Shown: piece after piece, positions 7,292-16,301 of the stretch
Layout of the letters: each line of letters starts with the position of its first letter
Position numbering within the stretch: position 1 is the stretch's first letter
Position numbers and translations under genes: made by a program
From: a virus
Reading direction: 5' to 3' (one strand)
Length of the DNA stretch: 22,243 bases
IMG/VR virus record: IMGVR_UViG_3300042923_001044
Location: 1-22,243 of that record
Notes under the pieces: model-generated
Told to the model about the DNA's origin: nothing
The model's input: only the letters and a program-made list of their open reading frames with translations
Database searches by the model: none

Positions 7292-9172
7292 TTGGTTATA
7301 CGCGAATTAGTAGCAAGGTTGGGATTTTCGGTTGATAAAGGTTCTTTAGGTCAAGCAAGTTCAGCTATTAATAATACTAAAAGCTCAATGGAAAAGCTAG
7401 GTGCAACAGGATCAACGGCAGGATCACAAGCTTCTGGTGGATTAAACATGTTAGGCAGTGCTGCAAATATGGCAAAAGGTGTAATGCTAGGTTTAGGTGT
7501 AGCAATTACAGCAGCATTTGCTAGTGCGATAACAGGTAGTACTAAAGCATCTGATGAAATGCAGAATTTATATGGTCGTTTAGCAGTAGTTACAAAGTCA
7601 GAACAAGAACGTTTAGACGTTGAACAAAAATTGTTTGATACATCAAATAGAGCTAGACAGCCACTTGCCGAGACAGGAGATTTGTTTTTTAAAATCGCTA
7701 AAGCAAGTAATGAATTAGGTACTACGCAAGAACAAGCGTTACAAATGACAGAAACAGTTGCTAAAGCATTGACGGTAGGCGGAGCTGGTGTAGCTCAATC
7801 GCAAGCTACGATATTACAGTTAGGACAAGCTTTAGGCTCTGGCGTGTTGCAAGGTGACGAACTTAGATCATTGAATGAAAATGCTACTGACTTAATGCAA
7901 TCAATTGCTCAATATTTTGGCACAACAGTTGCAGGATTACGCAAGATGGGCAAAGAAGGCGAATTGACTGCTGACAAAGTAGCACAAGCAATATTATGGT
8001 CACAAAAAACTATTGATGCACAATTTGAAAAAATGCCACTTACTGTCGAACAAGCTATGGTTATGTCTGGAAATGCTTATAAGCAAGGCATATTCGAATT
8101 CGAGCGACAGACAGGATTTTTTTCGGCTATAGCTCATACAATTGTAAATGCAACAAAAGGTATTGGCAACAATTTGACTTGGTTGTCAAATAAAGTCGGT
8201 GGAATAAAAAACCTAATAACTATTTTAAGTGTAGGGTTTGGTATTTTAGCTGCATCTTTAGTAGTTTCCAATTGGGGTACATTTATTGGATGGATAAGTA
8301 AAGCAACTACAGCATTAAGAGGATTTGCAATAGCAAACGGAGCAGCTATGTGGGAATTTGTATTAATAGCTGCGATAATCGCAATTGTTGTACTAGCTGT
8401 ACAAGATTTATATACTTGGATAAATGGCGGTGATTCATTATTAGGGCGTTGGCTTGGTAGCTGGGAAGATTTTAAAGCTAAATCACAAACATTTTTCCAG
8501 CCACTTATTGACGCTTTTACTCCACTAATGTCAGCAATGCAAAATGGTTGGGAACAAATAAAAAGTTCTTTTTCGCAATTAAGTCCAGCTTTTTCCGCTA
8601 TGGGTGATGCTTTTTCAGCTTTGTGGACAGTAATTTCTCCTATAATTTCATGGATTTGCGAGGGATTAACTCAAATAGGAGTATTTTTAGTATCAAACGT
8701 AATTAATTACTTGCTACATTTAATAGAAGTATCAATGCAAATTGGCTCGTATGTTGTAAATGCAATTACGGCAGTTATAACAGGAATGGCTAATTCTCTT
8801 AGGCACATAGTAGAATTTGTTACTGCATTAATGAAAGGCGATTTTGACGGAGCTATAAACGCTATAAAAGATTACTTTAATGATTTAGGCGATACTGCTA
8901 TGACTATATTAAAAAATATCGGTGATGCAATAGGTACATTTGTTATGGATAAAATAACTTCTGCTAAAAATGCAATTGCTGATTTTTTAGGATGGTCAAC
9001 AAAGACAACAGCACAAGCTGTAAACGATTCAAAAACAAATTACAATCAAAATATTGCTATAAATCAAAATTTTAATGGTGGTACAGCAGCAGAAAACACG
9101 GGATATATGCAGGATGGCGCAAAAAGTGCTTTTGGCGACATAGGTACTAATTTTCAATTTGGAACGCCATAA
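7292..9172 (+). CDS. Tail tape measure protein
   Basis: The 626-residue protein has the conserved tape measure N-terminal domain: residues ~90-260 include SDEMQNLYGRLAVVTKSEQE, PLAETGDLFFKIAKASNELG and GSGVLQGDELRSLNENA. Hydrophobic segments lie near residues 50-70 and 300-375 (WEFVLIAAIIAIVVLAVQDL), expected of tape measures that enter the membrane at infection. The remainder is helical. TTG is the start, following AAAGGGGGTAGATAAA. At the usual ~1.5 Angstrom per residue, the tail would be roughly 95 nm; that is inference. No lytic domain is seen. Confidence 0.88.
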   Translation: MVIRELVARLGFSVDKGSLGQASSAINNTKSSMEKLGATGSTAGSQASGGLNMLGSAANMAKGVMLGLGVAITAAFASAITGSTKASDEMQNLYGRLAVVTKSEQERLDVEQKLFDTSNRARQPLAETGDLFFKIAKASNELGTTQEQALQMTETVAKALTVGGAGVAQSQATILQLGQALGSGVLQGDELRSLNENATDLMQSIAQYFGTTVAGLRKMGKEGELTADKVAQAILWSQKTIDAQFEKMPLTVEQAMVMSGNAYKQGIFEFERQTGFFSAIAHTIVNATKGIGNNLTWLSNKVGGIKNLITILSVGFGILAASLVVSNWGTFIGWISKATTALRGFAIANGAAMWEFVLIAAIIAIVVLAVQDLYTWINGGDSLLGRWLGSWEDFKAKSQTFFQPLIDAFTPLMSAMQNGWEQIKSSFSQLSPAFSAMGDAFSALWTVISPIISWICEGLTQIGVFLVSNVINYLLHLIEVSMQIGSYVVNAITAVITGMANSLRHIVEFVTALMKGDFDGAINAIKDYFNDLGDTAMTILKNIGDAIGTFVMDKITSAKNAIADFLGWSTKTTAQAVNDSKTNYNQNIAINQNFNGGTAAENTGYMQDGAKSAFGDIGTNFQFGTP

Positions 9173-9190
9173 TAAAAAGTAGGTGATAAA

Positions 9191-9826
9191 GTGGCAATAA
9201 TACCAGCGCTAACAAGCCCTAGTAAAATGGGAAATGACAATTTAGGATATATTTACTTTGATGTATTGCTAGAACGTAAAGCTGATTATGACAGTGAAGT
9301 AACAAGCAACCCAACAGAGACAGGTTTCGTTATATCAGATCATGTTATTAAAAAACCTAATAAACTAAATATTACCGCTTTATTTACCCCTACACCGGTG
9401 ACTTGGGCAGAATATCAAGGTGGTCCAAACGAAAACCGTTTGTTAGAACTTGAACAAAAAATAAAGGCTATGCGTGATGCTGGCGAAACAATTACAGTCA
9501 CTACACCGGACAACATTTACAGCGATATGGTACTTACATCAATATCATTACCAAGGGACAACAAAGGCTATAGCATAACAGCAAATTTAGAATTTACTAA
9601 CGTTATTATTGTTGATACGCAAACGGCAGATGTTCCAGAGGAATACGTTGTATTAGCTCCACAAGCACAAGCAGGACAAACTGATACAGATGCAGGAACA
9701 GCACAAACAGAAGAAATTACAGCACCAACCAATAATACAGATAGTACAACAAGCGGATCAGAAGCAACAGCAGATACATCTAACAAAAGTTGGGCAGCTA
9801 GTGTAGGCGATGCAATATTTGGTTAA
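9191..9826 (+). CDS. Dit-like baseplate/tail protein
   Basis: The 211-residue protein follows the tape measure and resembles the Dit-like N-terminal domain of contractile phage baseplates. It has GYIYFDVLLERKADYDSEV, SDHVIKKPNKLNITALFT and DNIYSDMVLTSISLPRD followed by ANLEFTNVIIV. From ~150 the tail is low-complexity (Gln, Thr, Ala, Asp, Ser), then a short WAASVGDAIFG end. GTG is the start, with AGGTGATAAA upstream. It likely forms the ring joining the tube to the hub. The low-complexity tail may be a flexible linker. Confidence 0.65.
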   Translation: MAIIPALTSPSKMGNDNLGYIYFDVLLERKADYDSEVTSNPTETGFVISDHVIKKPNKLNITALFTPTPVTWAEYQGGPNENRLLELEQKIKAMRDAGETITVTTPDNIYSDMVLTSISLPRDNKGYSITANLEFTNVIIVDTQTADVPEEYVVLAPQAQAGQTDTDAGTAQTEEITAPTNNTDSTTSGSEATADTSNKSWAASVGDAIFG

Positions 9827-9837
9827 GGAGGAACAAC

Positions 9838-10164
9838 ATGTTTACAATTTCAATGATAGATGCAAATGATTTTTACGAATCGGTAACTTTGGATAGCACC
9901 AGTTACAAATTACACTTTAGTTGGAATGGTACAAATTGGTGTATGGATTTAAGAGATCAAAAAAATGTTGATATTATCAGAAATATAGCGGTTGTTCCTA
10001 ATTTTCCTTTATTATTACAACACACAAGGCATACAAAAATAAAAGGTCAATTGCTTGCTATAGTTAATGATAACAGCACAACGATAGGACGTAAAGATTT
10101 TATTAACGGCAGAGCTAAGCTTGTATATATGACCTTGGAGGATTTAAACAATGCAATGGAATAG
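9838..10164 (+). CDS. Phage baseplate plug protein (Pam3 gp18-like)
   Basis: This 108-residue beta-rich protein has the pattern of the baseplate plug family between the Dit-like and hub genes. Its parts are an N-terminal strand, YKLHFSWNGTNWCMDLRDQ and GRAKLVYMTLEDL near the end. TTAAGGAGGAACAAC gives a strong ribosome binding site. The gene overlaps the next by 14 nt. The family name is from pattern recognition and position. Confidence 0.65.
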   Translation: MFTISMIDANDFYESVTLDSTSYKLHFSWNGTNWCMDLRDQKNVDIIRNIAVVPNFPLLLQHTRHTKIKGQLLAIVNDNSTTIGRKDFINGRAKLVYMTLEDLNNAME

Positions 10165-11122
10165 GATATACAAGCTATTACTAGGCGAAGCAGGGAATCA
10201 AGGCGTTTTACTAACTAACTTAAATGATGATGGAACAATAAAAAAAGACGCTATTAGAATAAACTTTGATATCGACAAAGATACAACAAAACGTACTAAC
10301 AAAAGCAAAATAAAGATATGGAATTTATCAGATGATACGCTAGACAAAATAGAAAAAAACGATTTGTTTGTTGAGTTATACGTTGGTTATAAAGATAGTG
10401 GATTAAAACGTATTTTTATTGGCTATGCGCTTACTGTAGAGACAAAAAACGACAATGGCGGTAAAGACATAGTAACTGAAATAACGGCAGCAGATGGGCA
10501 AGTACAAATACGTGATGCTATAATGTCGGTTGGTTATCCGGCCGGCATTAATAGCAAAGTTATACTAAACGGTATCGCTTCAACTATGGGGTTAGATTTA
10601 TTTGTTGCTGATGATGTAGACTTTCCGGATTATCCAGACGGTTTTTCTTTTGTTGGCTATGCAAAAGATGCATTGGATATTGTCGTAGGTGGTTTAGGTG
10701 GATCATGGAGTGTACAAAATGAAATATTACAAGTTATATTGTCCGAAGGAACAACAGGATTAAAAGGACTAGTATTTAATGCTGATAGCGGGTTGATAGG
10801 TTTTCCCGAACGTCTTGTTAGGTCTGCATATGCAACAGCAAAACAAATAGCTACAGCAACAGCACCACCAAAATTAAAGAAAAACGGTCAACCAAGAAAG
10901 CAACGTGCAAAAAAAGCTAAAAAGCAGAAGAAACAAAAACAATATGGTTGGAGAACAAATGTTTTATTAGCACCAACTACTAACCCCGGTGATGGCGTTA
11001 GGATAGAATCGGATTTTGTTACCGGTTGGCTAAAAATAGAATCATTAAAACATTCCGGCGATACACATAGCAATGATTGGAATACACAACTAGAATTAAT
11101 AGAGGTGTTGCTAGATGAATAA
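10151..11122 (+). CDS. Baseplate hub protein
   Basis: The 323-residue protein resembles gp27/gpD-type hubs. It opens with strands around IRINFDIDKDTTKRTNKSKI and IWNLSDDTLDKIEKND, then LYVGYKDSGLKRIFIGYALT. A middle domain with NGIASTMGLDLFV and a GGLGGSWSVQNEIL strand follows. Residues ~240-267 form an unusual Lys/Arg/Gln-rich stretch before a final beta segment (GDGVRIESDFVTGWLKIESL). Hubs form a trimer linking the tube to the spike. GGAGGATTTAAACA precedes the ATG, inside the plug gene; the end overlaps the spike gene by 8 nt. Confidence 0.72.
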   Translation: MQWNRIYKLLLGEAGNQGVLLTNLNDDGTIKKDAIRINFDIDKDTTKRTNKSKIKIWNLSDDTLDKIEKNDLFVELYVGYKDSGLKRIFIGYALTVETKNDNGGKDIVTEITAADGQVQIRDAIMSVGYPAGINSKVILNGIASTMGLDLFVADDVDFPDYPDGFSFVGYAKDALDIVVGGLGGSWSVQNEILQVILSEGTTGLKGLVFNADSGLIGFPERLVRSAYATAKQIATATAPPKLKKNGQPRKQRAKKAKKQKKQKQYGWRTNVLLAPTTNPGDGVRIESDFVTGWLKIESLKHSGDTHSNDWNTQLELIEVLLDE

Positions 11123-11705
11123 CAATCAAGTTGTAGATGCAATAGAAAAAACAATTACAAACAAAATAAATCAAGTTAACACTGCAATCGCAGGTGAAAT
11201 TATTTCATGGAACAAAGGTAGTAATAGAGCTGTAGTTAAGCCAAAAGGGAATATACCGTTTCCTGATGGGAGAATATTGCCATATCCAACTATTTCAAAC
11301 GTACCTATTATATTTCCTTGCGGTATGGGTGGCAAAGCTGGCATAACATTTCCTGTCGTTGGCGGTGACGGTTGTTTATTAGTTTTTTCTCAAGACAACA
11401 TGCAGACGTTTTTATCTAAAACAAATACCGAAGATCAACGCAAATTCCAGTTGTCAGATGCTTTTTGTATTCCCGGCCTTTATAGTGGTTCTACACCTAC
11501 TGCCGTAAGTAATCCAAACGATGTTTGCTTGTCAAACGGTGAAGGTAAAGTTTATCTAGGTTCTGACGGTTTTAATGGCACAACAGCAGATGGTACAATG
11601 TTTGGCTTTAGTGGTGGTGATTTAGTTGTAAATGGTATTTCATTGGTTAATCATTTACATGGCGGTGTACAAACAGGTGGTGGCAACACAGGAAAGCCTT
11701 TGTAA
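11115..11705 (+). CDS. Gp138-type membrane-puncturing spike
   Basis: The 196-residue protein fits the phage phi92 gp138-type spike. Its N-terminal OB-like domain shows AGEIISWNKGSNRAVVKP, VPIIFPCGMGGKAGITFPVV and GDGCLLVFSQDN. The C-terminal beta region ends in NHLHGGVQTGGG; this His-x-His motif matches the metal-binding tip of such spikes. A trimer sits at the end of the tail and pierces the outer membrane. That function fits a diderm host. GAGGTGTTGCTAG precedes the ATG inside the hub gene. Confidence 0.82.
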   Translation: MNNNQVVDAIEKTITNKINQVNTAIAGEIISWNKGSNRAVVKPKGNIPFPDGRILPYPTISNVPIIFPCGMGGKAGITFPVVGGDGCLLVFSQDNMQTFLSKTNTEDQRKFQLSDAFCIPGLYSGSTPTAVSNPNDVCLSNGEGKVYLGSDGFNGTTADGTMFGFSGGDLVVNGISLVNHLHGGVQTGGGNTGKPL

Positions 11706-11717
11706 AGGGGTGATAAG

Positions 11718-12083
11718 GTGGCTTATGATTTAGCTTTAAACGCTAAAACGCATGACTTAATAATTAAATACACAGATTTTTTACTAATAGATAACGCTGA
11801 ACGTATAGCGCAACAAATAAAAGTATCGTTATGGGAATGGCGTGGTGAATGGTTTTTGGATAGTCGTGATGGGGTTCCCTACATTGAATACATATTGGTT
11901 AAAAATCCAAACTTATCTCACATAAAAAAAATACTTACCGATAAAATATTGTCGGTTGATGGTGTTAATAGCGTATCTAGTTTAACGCTTGATTTTGATA
12001 GAGCTAATAGAACACTAGATGTAGAATATGTAGCTATTACAGAATACGGAACAGTTACAAGTCTTGAAACTCTTAATTATTAA
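11718..12083 (+). CDS. Baseplate wedge protein, gp25/gpW-like
   Basis: The 121-residue protein has the gp25-like pattern: a strand start (YDLALNAKTHDLII), DNAERIAQQIKVSLWEWRGEWF, GVPYIEYILVKNPN, and a two-strand end (SSLTLDFDRANRTLDVEYVA). The EWRGEW motif corresponds to the conserved 'GEW' region. It is part of the baseplate wedge that starts sheath assembly. GTG is the start, behind AAAGGGGTGATAAG. The neighbours are the spike and baseplate J, as expected. Confidence 0.85.
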   Translation: MAYDLALNAKTHDLIIKYTDFLLIDNAERIAQQIKVSLWEWRGEWFLDSRDGVPYIEYILVKNPNLSHIKKILTDKILSVDGVNSVSSLTLDFDRANRTLDVEYVAITEYGTVTSLETLNY

Positions 12084-12100
12084 AGAAAGGAGTTGAAATT

Positions 12101-13537
12101 ATGGCAACTAGTGAATATGGAGTTACGGCAGAAGGATTTAAAAGAAAACGTTTGGCCGAAATAAGAAGTAATATTTTAAGCCGTTTTGCTGATAAAACAG
12201 GTGTAACAATTGCAAATGGATCAAATTCAGTAATTGGCATGTTAACAGATATACATTCTTATGAATTATCTGATATTTGGAGTGGATTAGAAGGTTGTTA
12301 TAATGCAATGTATCCTAATAGCGCAAACGGTGTAAGCTTAACAAATTCAGCAGGATTGACAGCGATTAGACCGATTTCAGCAGAACAAACAACAGTTATA
12401 CTTGCTTGCTACGGTACAGCAGGTACAACAATAACAGAAGATGCTCAAATAGCTGATTCGGCAACGTCAGTAACCTATACAGCGGATGAAGATACAGAAA
12501 TTTCAATGTCTACCGTTTGTGATTGTGAAATAGTTGCACCTACAATAGTAGCAGGTACTATTTACTCGCTAACAATTGACGGTACAACTAAAACTTATAC
12601 AGCAGTAAGCGGAAACACAAAAACAATTGTTTTAACTGCTTTATATTCTCAATTTTCCTTTACAGATAGGATATTGTCTTTATCAAACGAAGTTTTGTCT
12701 ATAACAATGACAGATCAAAGTGATACATTTACATTGTCAGTATCAAATTTAACCGTGCAAAAACTAGGCTCACCTGTCAATTTTACTTGTGATACATATG
12801 GATCTATTACGCCTATACTTGGTAATTTAACTACTATTATAACTAGTATTACTGGTTGGAATAGCGTTAATAATGCCGTTAATGCAACAATAGGTAGGGC
12901 CGATGAAACAGATACAGAGCTAAGACAAAGATGGTCACAATCGGTATATAAAAAAGCGTCAGCAATGATTGAAGCTATACAAGCAAATGTATATGAAAAT
13001 GTTACTGGTGTAACTACGTGTTTAGTATATGAAAACTCTACAGATACAACAGACGCAGATGGAAGGCTACCACACAGCATTGAAGTTATTGTGTTAGGCG
13101 GTGAAGATACTGACATAGCAAAAGAAATTTGGACTTATAAAACTGCTGGTATTGATACAAATGGTAGTATATCCACAGAAGTAGCAGACAGTCAAGGCGT
13201 TAATCATACAATTAAATTTAATCGCCCTACAGAGGTAAAAGTATGGTTAAGTATTACAGTTACAAAAAATAGTGAGGAAACTTGGAGCGAAAACAATGCT
13301 ACTGAAATAAAAGAATTATTATTAACATATGGCGATAGCTTAACGGTTGGCCAAGACGTAATATTACAGAAAATGCTAGGCACTATCTATAGTAACACTA
13401 CAGGCATAGGATATGTAGCAATTACAGCAACTACAGGCGATACAGCAGGTACATATACGACAGATAACATTAGTATTACGGCAAGGCAATTAGCAGTTTT
13501 TGATACAACGCGAATTGAGGTAACTGTAAATGTCTAG
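12101..13537 (+). CDS. Baseplate J / gp47-like wedge protein
   Basis: The 478-residue protein belongs to the baseplate J family. The N-terminal part has GFKRKRLAEIRSNILSRF and IGMLTDIHSYELSDIW. The middle has an added Thr-rich beta insert (~130-225). The conserved region INNAV-like (WNSVNNAVNATIGRADETD) with TELRQRWSQSV is clear, and the end is a beta segment. It builds the wedge with the gp25-like protein. AGAAAGGAGTTGAAATT precedes the ATG. Its end overlaps the next gene by 8 nt. Confidence 0.88.
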   Translation: MATSEYGVTAEGFKRKRLAEIRSNILSRFADKTGVTIANGSNSVIGMLTDIHSYELSDIWSGLEGCYNAMYPNSANGVSLTNSAGLTAIRPISAEQTTVILACYGTAGTTITEDAQIADSATSVTYTADEDTEISMSTVCDCEIVAPTIVAGTIYSLTIDGTTKTYTAVSGNTKTIVLTALYSQFSFTDRILSLSNEVLSITMTDQSDTFTLSVSNLTVQKLGSPVNFTCDTYGSITPILGNLTTIITSITGWNSVNNAVNATIGRADETDTELRQRWSQSVYKKASAMIEAIQANVYENVTGVTTCLVYENSTDTTDADGRLPHSIEVIVLGGEDTDIAKEIWTYKTAGIDTNGSISTEVADSQGVNHTIKFNRPTEVKVWLSITVTKNSEETWSENNATEIKELLLTYGDSLTVGQDVILQKMLGTIYSNTTGIGYVAITATTGDTAGTYTTDNISITARQLAVFDTTRIEVTVNV

Positions 13538-14186
13538 ATCAGATTCGGCAAAATCACATTTATTAGCACAATATCAAGATAAACCTATTATGTACGCTTT
13601 AATCGAGTCGATATGCGAAGAAATGGATGAAATAGATGTAGTCATAAATGATTTAAATACAAAGCGTTGGATAGATACGGCAGAAGGTGTTCAACTTGAT
13701 GGAATAGGTACTATTATCGATAGAGATAGAATTATTTCAAATTCTGTTCAGCTTACATTTTTTGGATTCGAAGGGCAACCAAATGCTAAAGGATTTGGAC
13801 AAGCTAGATTTAGGAGTTCGGAAGAATCATATTTATCTAGTTCGGCACTATCTGACGAAGAATATCGTCTAGTTTTAAGAGCTAAAATATTTAAAAACAG
13901 CTCATTAACATACGCAGAAGATACAATTAGCTCATTACTATTTTTATTTGATACTAATAAAATAATATTGACAGATGTTGGCAATGCAAAATTTATTGTT
14001 GCTGTCGGTAGAATATTAACAGAAAATGAAATTATTATGATGCGAGCTTTAGATTTATTTGTGCGCGGCGGTGGTGTCGGATGCCAGTTTTTATCTCATT
14101 TTGAATACGGGAATACATTTGGATTTGAAGGGCAGAAAGGGGCCGTAGGTTTTGGACAAGGTAGATTTGCAAGCATATTTTTATAA
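13530..14186 (+). CDS. DUF2612 baseplate/tail protein with two FGFEGQ repeats
   Basis: The 218-residue protein matches DUF2612: ALIESICEEMDEIDVVINDL, RWIDTAEGVQLDGIGTIIDR, then a SDEEYRLVLRAKIFKNSS helix pair. Two 19-residue repeats starting FGFEGQ and containing GFGQ.RF lie at codons 78-96 (13761-13817) and 197-215 (14118-14174), flanking the conserved helical part. The family follows baseplate J and is likely an outer wedge (gpI-like) carrying the fibres. GAGGTAACTGTAA precedes the ATG. The fibre gene follows 12 nt later. Confidence 0.8.
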   Translation: MSRSDSAKSHLLAQYQDKPIMYALIESICEEMDEIDVVINDLNTKRWIDTAEGVQLDGIGTIIDRDRIISNSVQLTFFGFEGQPNAKGFGQARFRSSEESYLSSSALSDEEYRLVLRAKIFKNSSLTYAEDTISSLLFLFDTNKIILTDVGNAKFIVAVGRILTENEIIMMRALDLFVRGGGVGCQFLSHFEYGNTFGFEGQKGAVGFGQGRFASIFL

Positions 14187-14198
14187 GGAGTTGATTAA

Positions 14199-15215
14199 AT
14201 GAGTGATCCAGATTTTTCAAAATTATTTGGTAGTAGTGCAACGTCAACAAGTGAATGGACTGATCCTAATTATTTAACAGGTTGGGGATATTTAGGACAA
14301 GCTAACCCGCCATATCAGTTATTTGATGCATTACAAAAACAAACAGATACTAAACTAAAATGGTTATTTGATAAACTAGACAATGAGTTTAGACTTAATT
14401 CAACCGAATATGTAGTAGGCGATATTAAAATAAGTGAAAGTATGGAAAGTTATATTTACGCAGAATGTACAGTCGCAGGAACAACAGGGAACAGTGAACC
14501 TACATGGGGGACTACGGTTGGTGCAACCGTTACAGATGGTGGTGTAACATGGTTGTTAAAAAGAAAAGGGAATAACATACCTTATAATCAGCAAATTTAT
14601 AGTACAGCAGGGACATATACTTTTACAGCACCAGTCACCGGATTATATAAAGTTACTGTCGTTGGGGCTGGTGGAGGAGCTGGTGGAGCTAAGTCAACAT
14701 CCGTATCATTTTATGCTACTAGTGCTGGTGGTTCCGGCGGCGGAACTGCAATAAAAAACATATATTTAACAAAAGGGTCTTCTGTATCTGTTACTGTAGG
14801 CGCAGGTGGAGTTGGTGGGACAGCAACACCAACTAATGGTACTAGTGGCGGATCTAGTTCTTTCGGAGCTTATTGCTCTGCATCTGGTGGTGGCTATGGT
14901 GTGGCAGCAAGTGCATCAACAACAAATGTAATGTCATTATTAGGTTCTGGACCGGGAATTGGTAGTAATGGAGATATTAATATTGGTGGTTTTGCCGCAA
15001 GTATTGGAAGTATAGTTGTTACTTCTGGCGGAAACGCTTATGCTGGCGGTAATAGTGGCGGAACTTTTTGGGGAGGATCGTCAAATGGTTTCTTGGGCTC
15101 AAATGGCAATAATGGTAAAATTGGTGCTGGCGGTGGTGGAACAGCAACAACTAATATTGCCCTTGCTTTGTCTGGTGGTTCTGGTGGAGATGGTGCAGTG
15201 ATAATTGAATGGTAA
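14199..15215 (+). CDS. Glycine-rich tail fibre / receptor-binding protein
   Basis: The 338-residue protein has an N-terminal attachment region (~1-65; GYLGQANPPYQLFDALQKQT). A short domain follows, with NSEPTWGTTVGATVTDGG and then VTWLLKRKG. From ~138 it is a glycine-rich domain beginning GTYTFTAPVTGLYKVTVVG and containing many GG and Ser/Thr-Gly runs to the end. Such glycine-rich tips resemble phage adhesins that contact the host surface. It is placed right after the baseplate genes. AAGGAGTTGATTAA precedes the ATG. The receptor is unknown. Confidence 0.8.
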   Translation: MSDPDFSKLFGSSATSTSEWTDPNYLTGWGYLGQANPPYQLFDALQKQTDTKLKWLFDKLDNEFRLNSTEYVVGDIKISESMESYIYAECTVAGTTGNSEPTWGTTVGATVTDGGVTWLLKRKGNNIPYNQQIYSTAGTYTFTAPVTGLYKVTVVGAGGGAGGAKSTSVSFYATSAGGSGGGTAIKNIYLTKGSSVSVTVGAGGVGGTATPTNGTSGGSSSFGAYCSASGGGYGVAASASTTNVMSLLGSGPGIGSNGDINIGGFAASIGSIVVTSGGNAYAGGNSGGTFWGGSSNGFLGSNGNNGKIGAGGGGTATTNIALALSGGSGGDGAVIIEW

Positions 15216-15220
15216 GGAGG
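15214..15220 (+). promoter_or_regulatory. Orphan Shine-Dalgarno after the fibre gene
   Basis: AAGGAGG overlaps the fibre stop codon but has no usable start codon at normal distance; the nearest ATG at 15241 gives only five codons. It may be the former ribosome binding site of the gene that once followed the fibre, left behind when the acyltransferase was inserted. The idea is inference; the lack of a start is seen. Confidence 0.45.
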
Positions 15221-15243
15221 AATAATATAAAAACAATCGAATG

Positions 15244-15270
15244 TTAATATTAAATTGATTTTAATATTAA
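15244..15270 (+). promoter_or_regulatory. 11-bp inverted repeat upstream of the acyltransferase
   Basis: TTAATATTAAA (15244-15254) and its exact complement TTTAATATTAA (15260-15270) flank a 5-nt spacer. The right arm touches the ribosome binding site AAGGAG of the acyltransferase. The arms contain only A and T, so a hairpin would be weak. It could be a protein-binding operator or reflect an insertion boundary. No clear promoter is seen. Confidence 0.4.
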
Positions 15271-15281
15271 GGAGAATATTT

Positions 15282-16301
15282 ATGGCAACACAACATATAA
15301 ATTTTATTGATACAGCAAAAGGAATTTGCATTTTATTAGTTTTATTAGGACATGTTTATGAAATTCCTTTGCCGTTATTTAAATATATTTATTCTTTTCA
15401 TATGCCAGCATTTTTCTTTATATCTGGATATTTATTTAATACTAGACATTTAAATGAAAGCTATTTTCAATTTTTAAAAACAAAATTAAAAAGATTAATA
15501 ATACCATATTTTTCTATGGGATTAATATGTTATGTTTTATTTATCGTATATCCAATCGTTACAATAAAAGATATAAAATTAGATTATTGGTATTTTCTAA
15601 AACCTATTATTGGAATATTATACTCGATAGGAACAACAGAGTGGATTCCAAACTGTTCCCCTTTATGGTTTCTTACCTGTTTGTTTTGTACAGAACAATT
15701 GTTTTTCCAAATTTTTAAAAACAATAAAAAAACAATATTATTTGTTATTACTATAGTAATAAGTGGGATTTTTGGATACTTGACATCTCTTTATATTCCT
15801 TTTAAATTACCTTGGAATATTGATACATCATTAACAGCAATATGTTTTTATGCTTTTGGATTTATGGTTAGAAGACGAAATTTAGTCAATTTAATGATTA
15901 ATAAAACATCTTATCTATTGTTTCCAATAGCTTTGCTTATAAATTATGTATCGATAAAATATAATCCAATTACGATAGTAAATTTAGATGCAAATAAATA
16001 TGGTAATATACTATTATTTTATTTAGGTGCTATCAGTGGAATAGTATGTATAATATTAGTATCTAATTGGATACTAAAATCAAGTATACTAGCATTTTTT
16101 GGCAGGAATACGATGCCAATTATAGGCTTTAATTATGCTATAAATACATTAGTGGCCAAAACAATAAATATATTTACTATTACAAATACATGGCCTGTAA
16201 GATTTATTTTAGTAATTATTTATTTTGTTGCATTACTATTTTGTTTTGAAAAATTTCGTAATAAATCAAATTTAATTAATAAATATATTTATGGTAAATA
16301 G
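15282..16301 (+). CDS. Membrane acyltransferase (acyltransferase-3 family), likely moron
   Basis: The 339-residue protein matches the acyltransferase-3 (OafA/Oac-like) family. FIDTAKGICILLVLLGH has the conserved His24, followed by YSFHMPAFFFISGYLF. About ten hydrophobic membrane segments follow, including AFFGRNTMPIIGFNY near the end. It lacks an extra SGNH domain. Family members transfer acetyl groups to cell-surface sugars, for example O-antigen modification by prophage Oac. ATG at 15282 is chosen because AAGGAGAATATTT precedes it; an in-frame TTG at 15255 lacks a site. The gene is more A+T-rich than its neighbours (10 of 60 bases G/C at 15481-15540; 21 of 60 at 16501-16560). It interrupts the tail-fibre region and has its own terminator. 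The substrate is unknown. Confidence 0.82.
   Translation: MATQHINFIDTAKGICILLVLLGHVYEIPLPLFKYIYSFHMPAFFFISGYLFNTRHLNESYFQFLKTKLKRLIIPYFSMGLICYVLFIVYPIVTIKDIKLDYWYFLKPIIGILYSIGTTEWIPNCSPLWFLTCLFCTEQLFFQIFKNNKKTILFVITIVISGIFGYLTSLYIPFKLPWNIDTSLTAICFYAFGFMVRRRNLVNLMINKTSYLLFPIALLINYVSIKYNPITIVNLDANKYGNILLFYLGAISGIVCIILVSNWILKSSILAFFGRNTMPIIGFNYAINTLVAKTINIFTITNTWPVRFILVIIYFVALLFCFEKFRNKSNLINKYIYGK

Noticed and set aside
10906-10922. A AAA AAA in the hub gene as a second frameshift site
   Set aside because: The -1 frame hits a stop within three codons and hubs are not known to be frameshifted; the run reflects the Lys-rich stretch.
15255-15281. Acyltransferase start at TTG 15255
   Set aside because: It has no ribosome binding site and begins inside the inverted repeat; ATG 15282 has AAGGAG upstream and starts the conserved domain.
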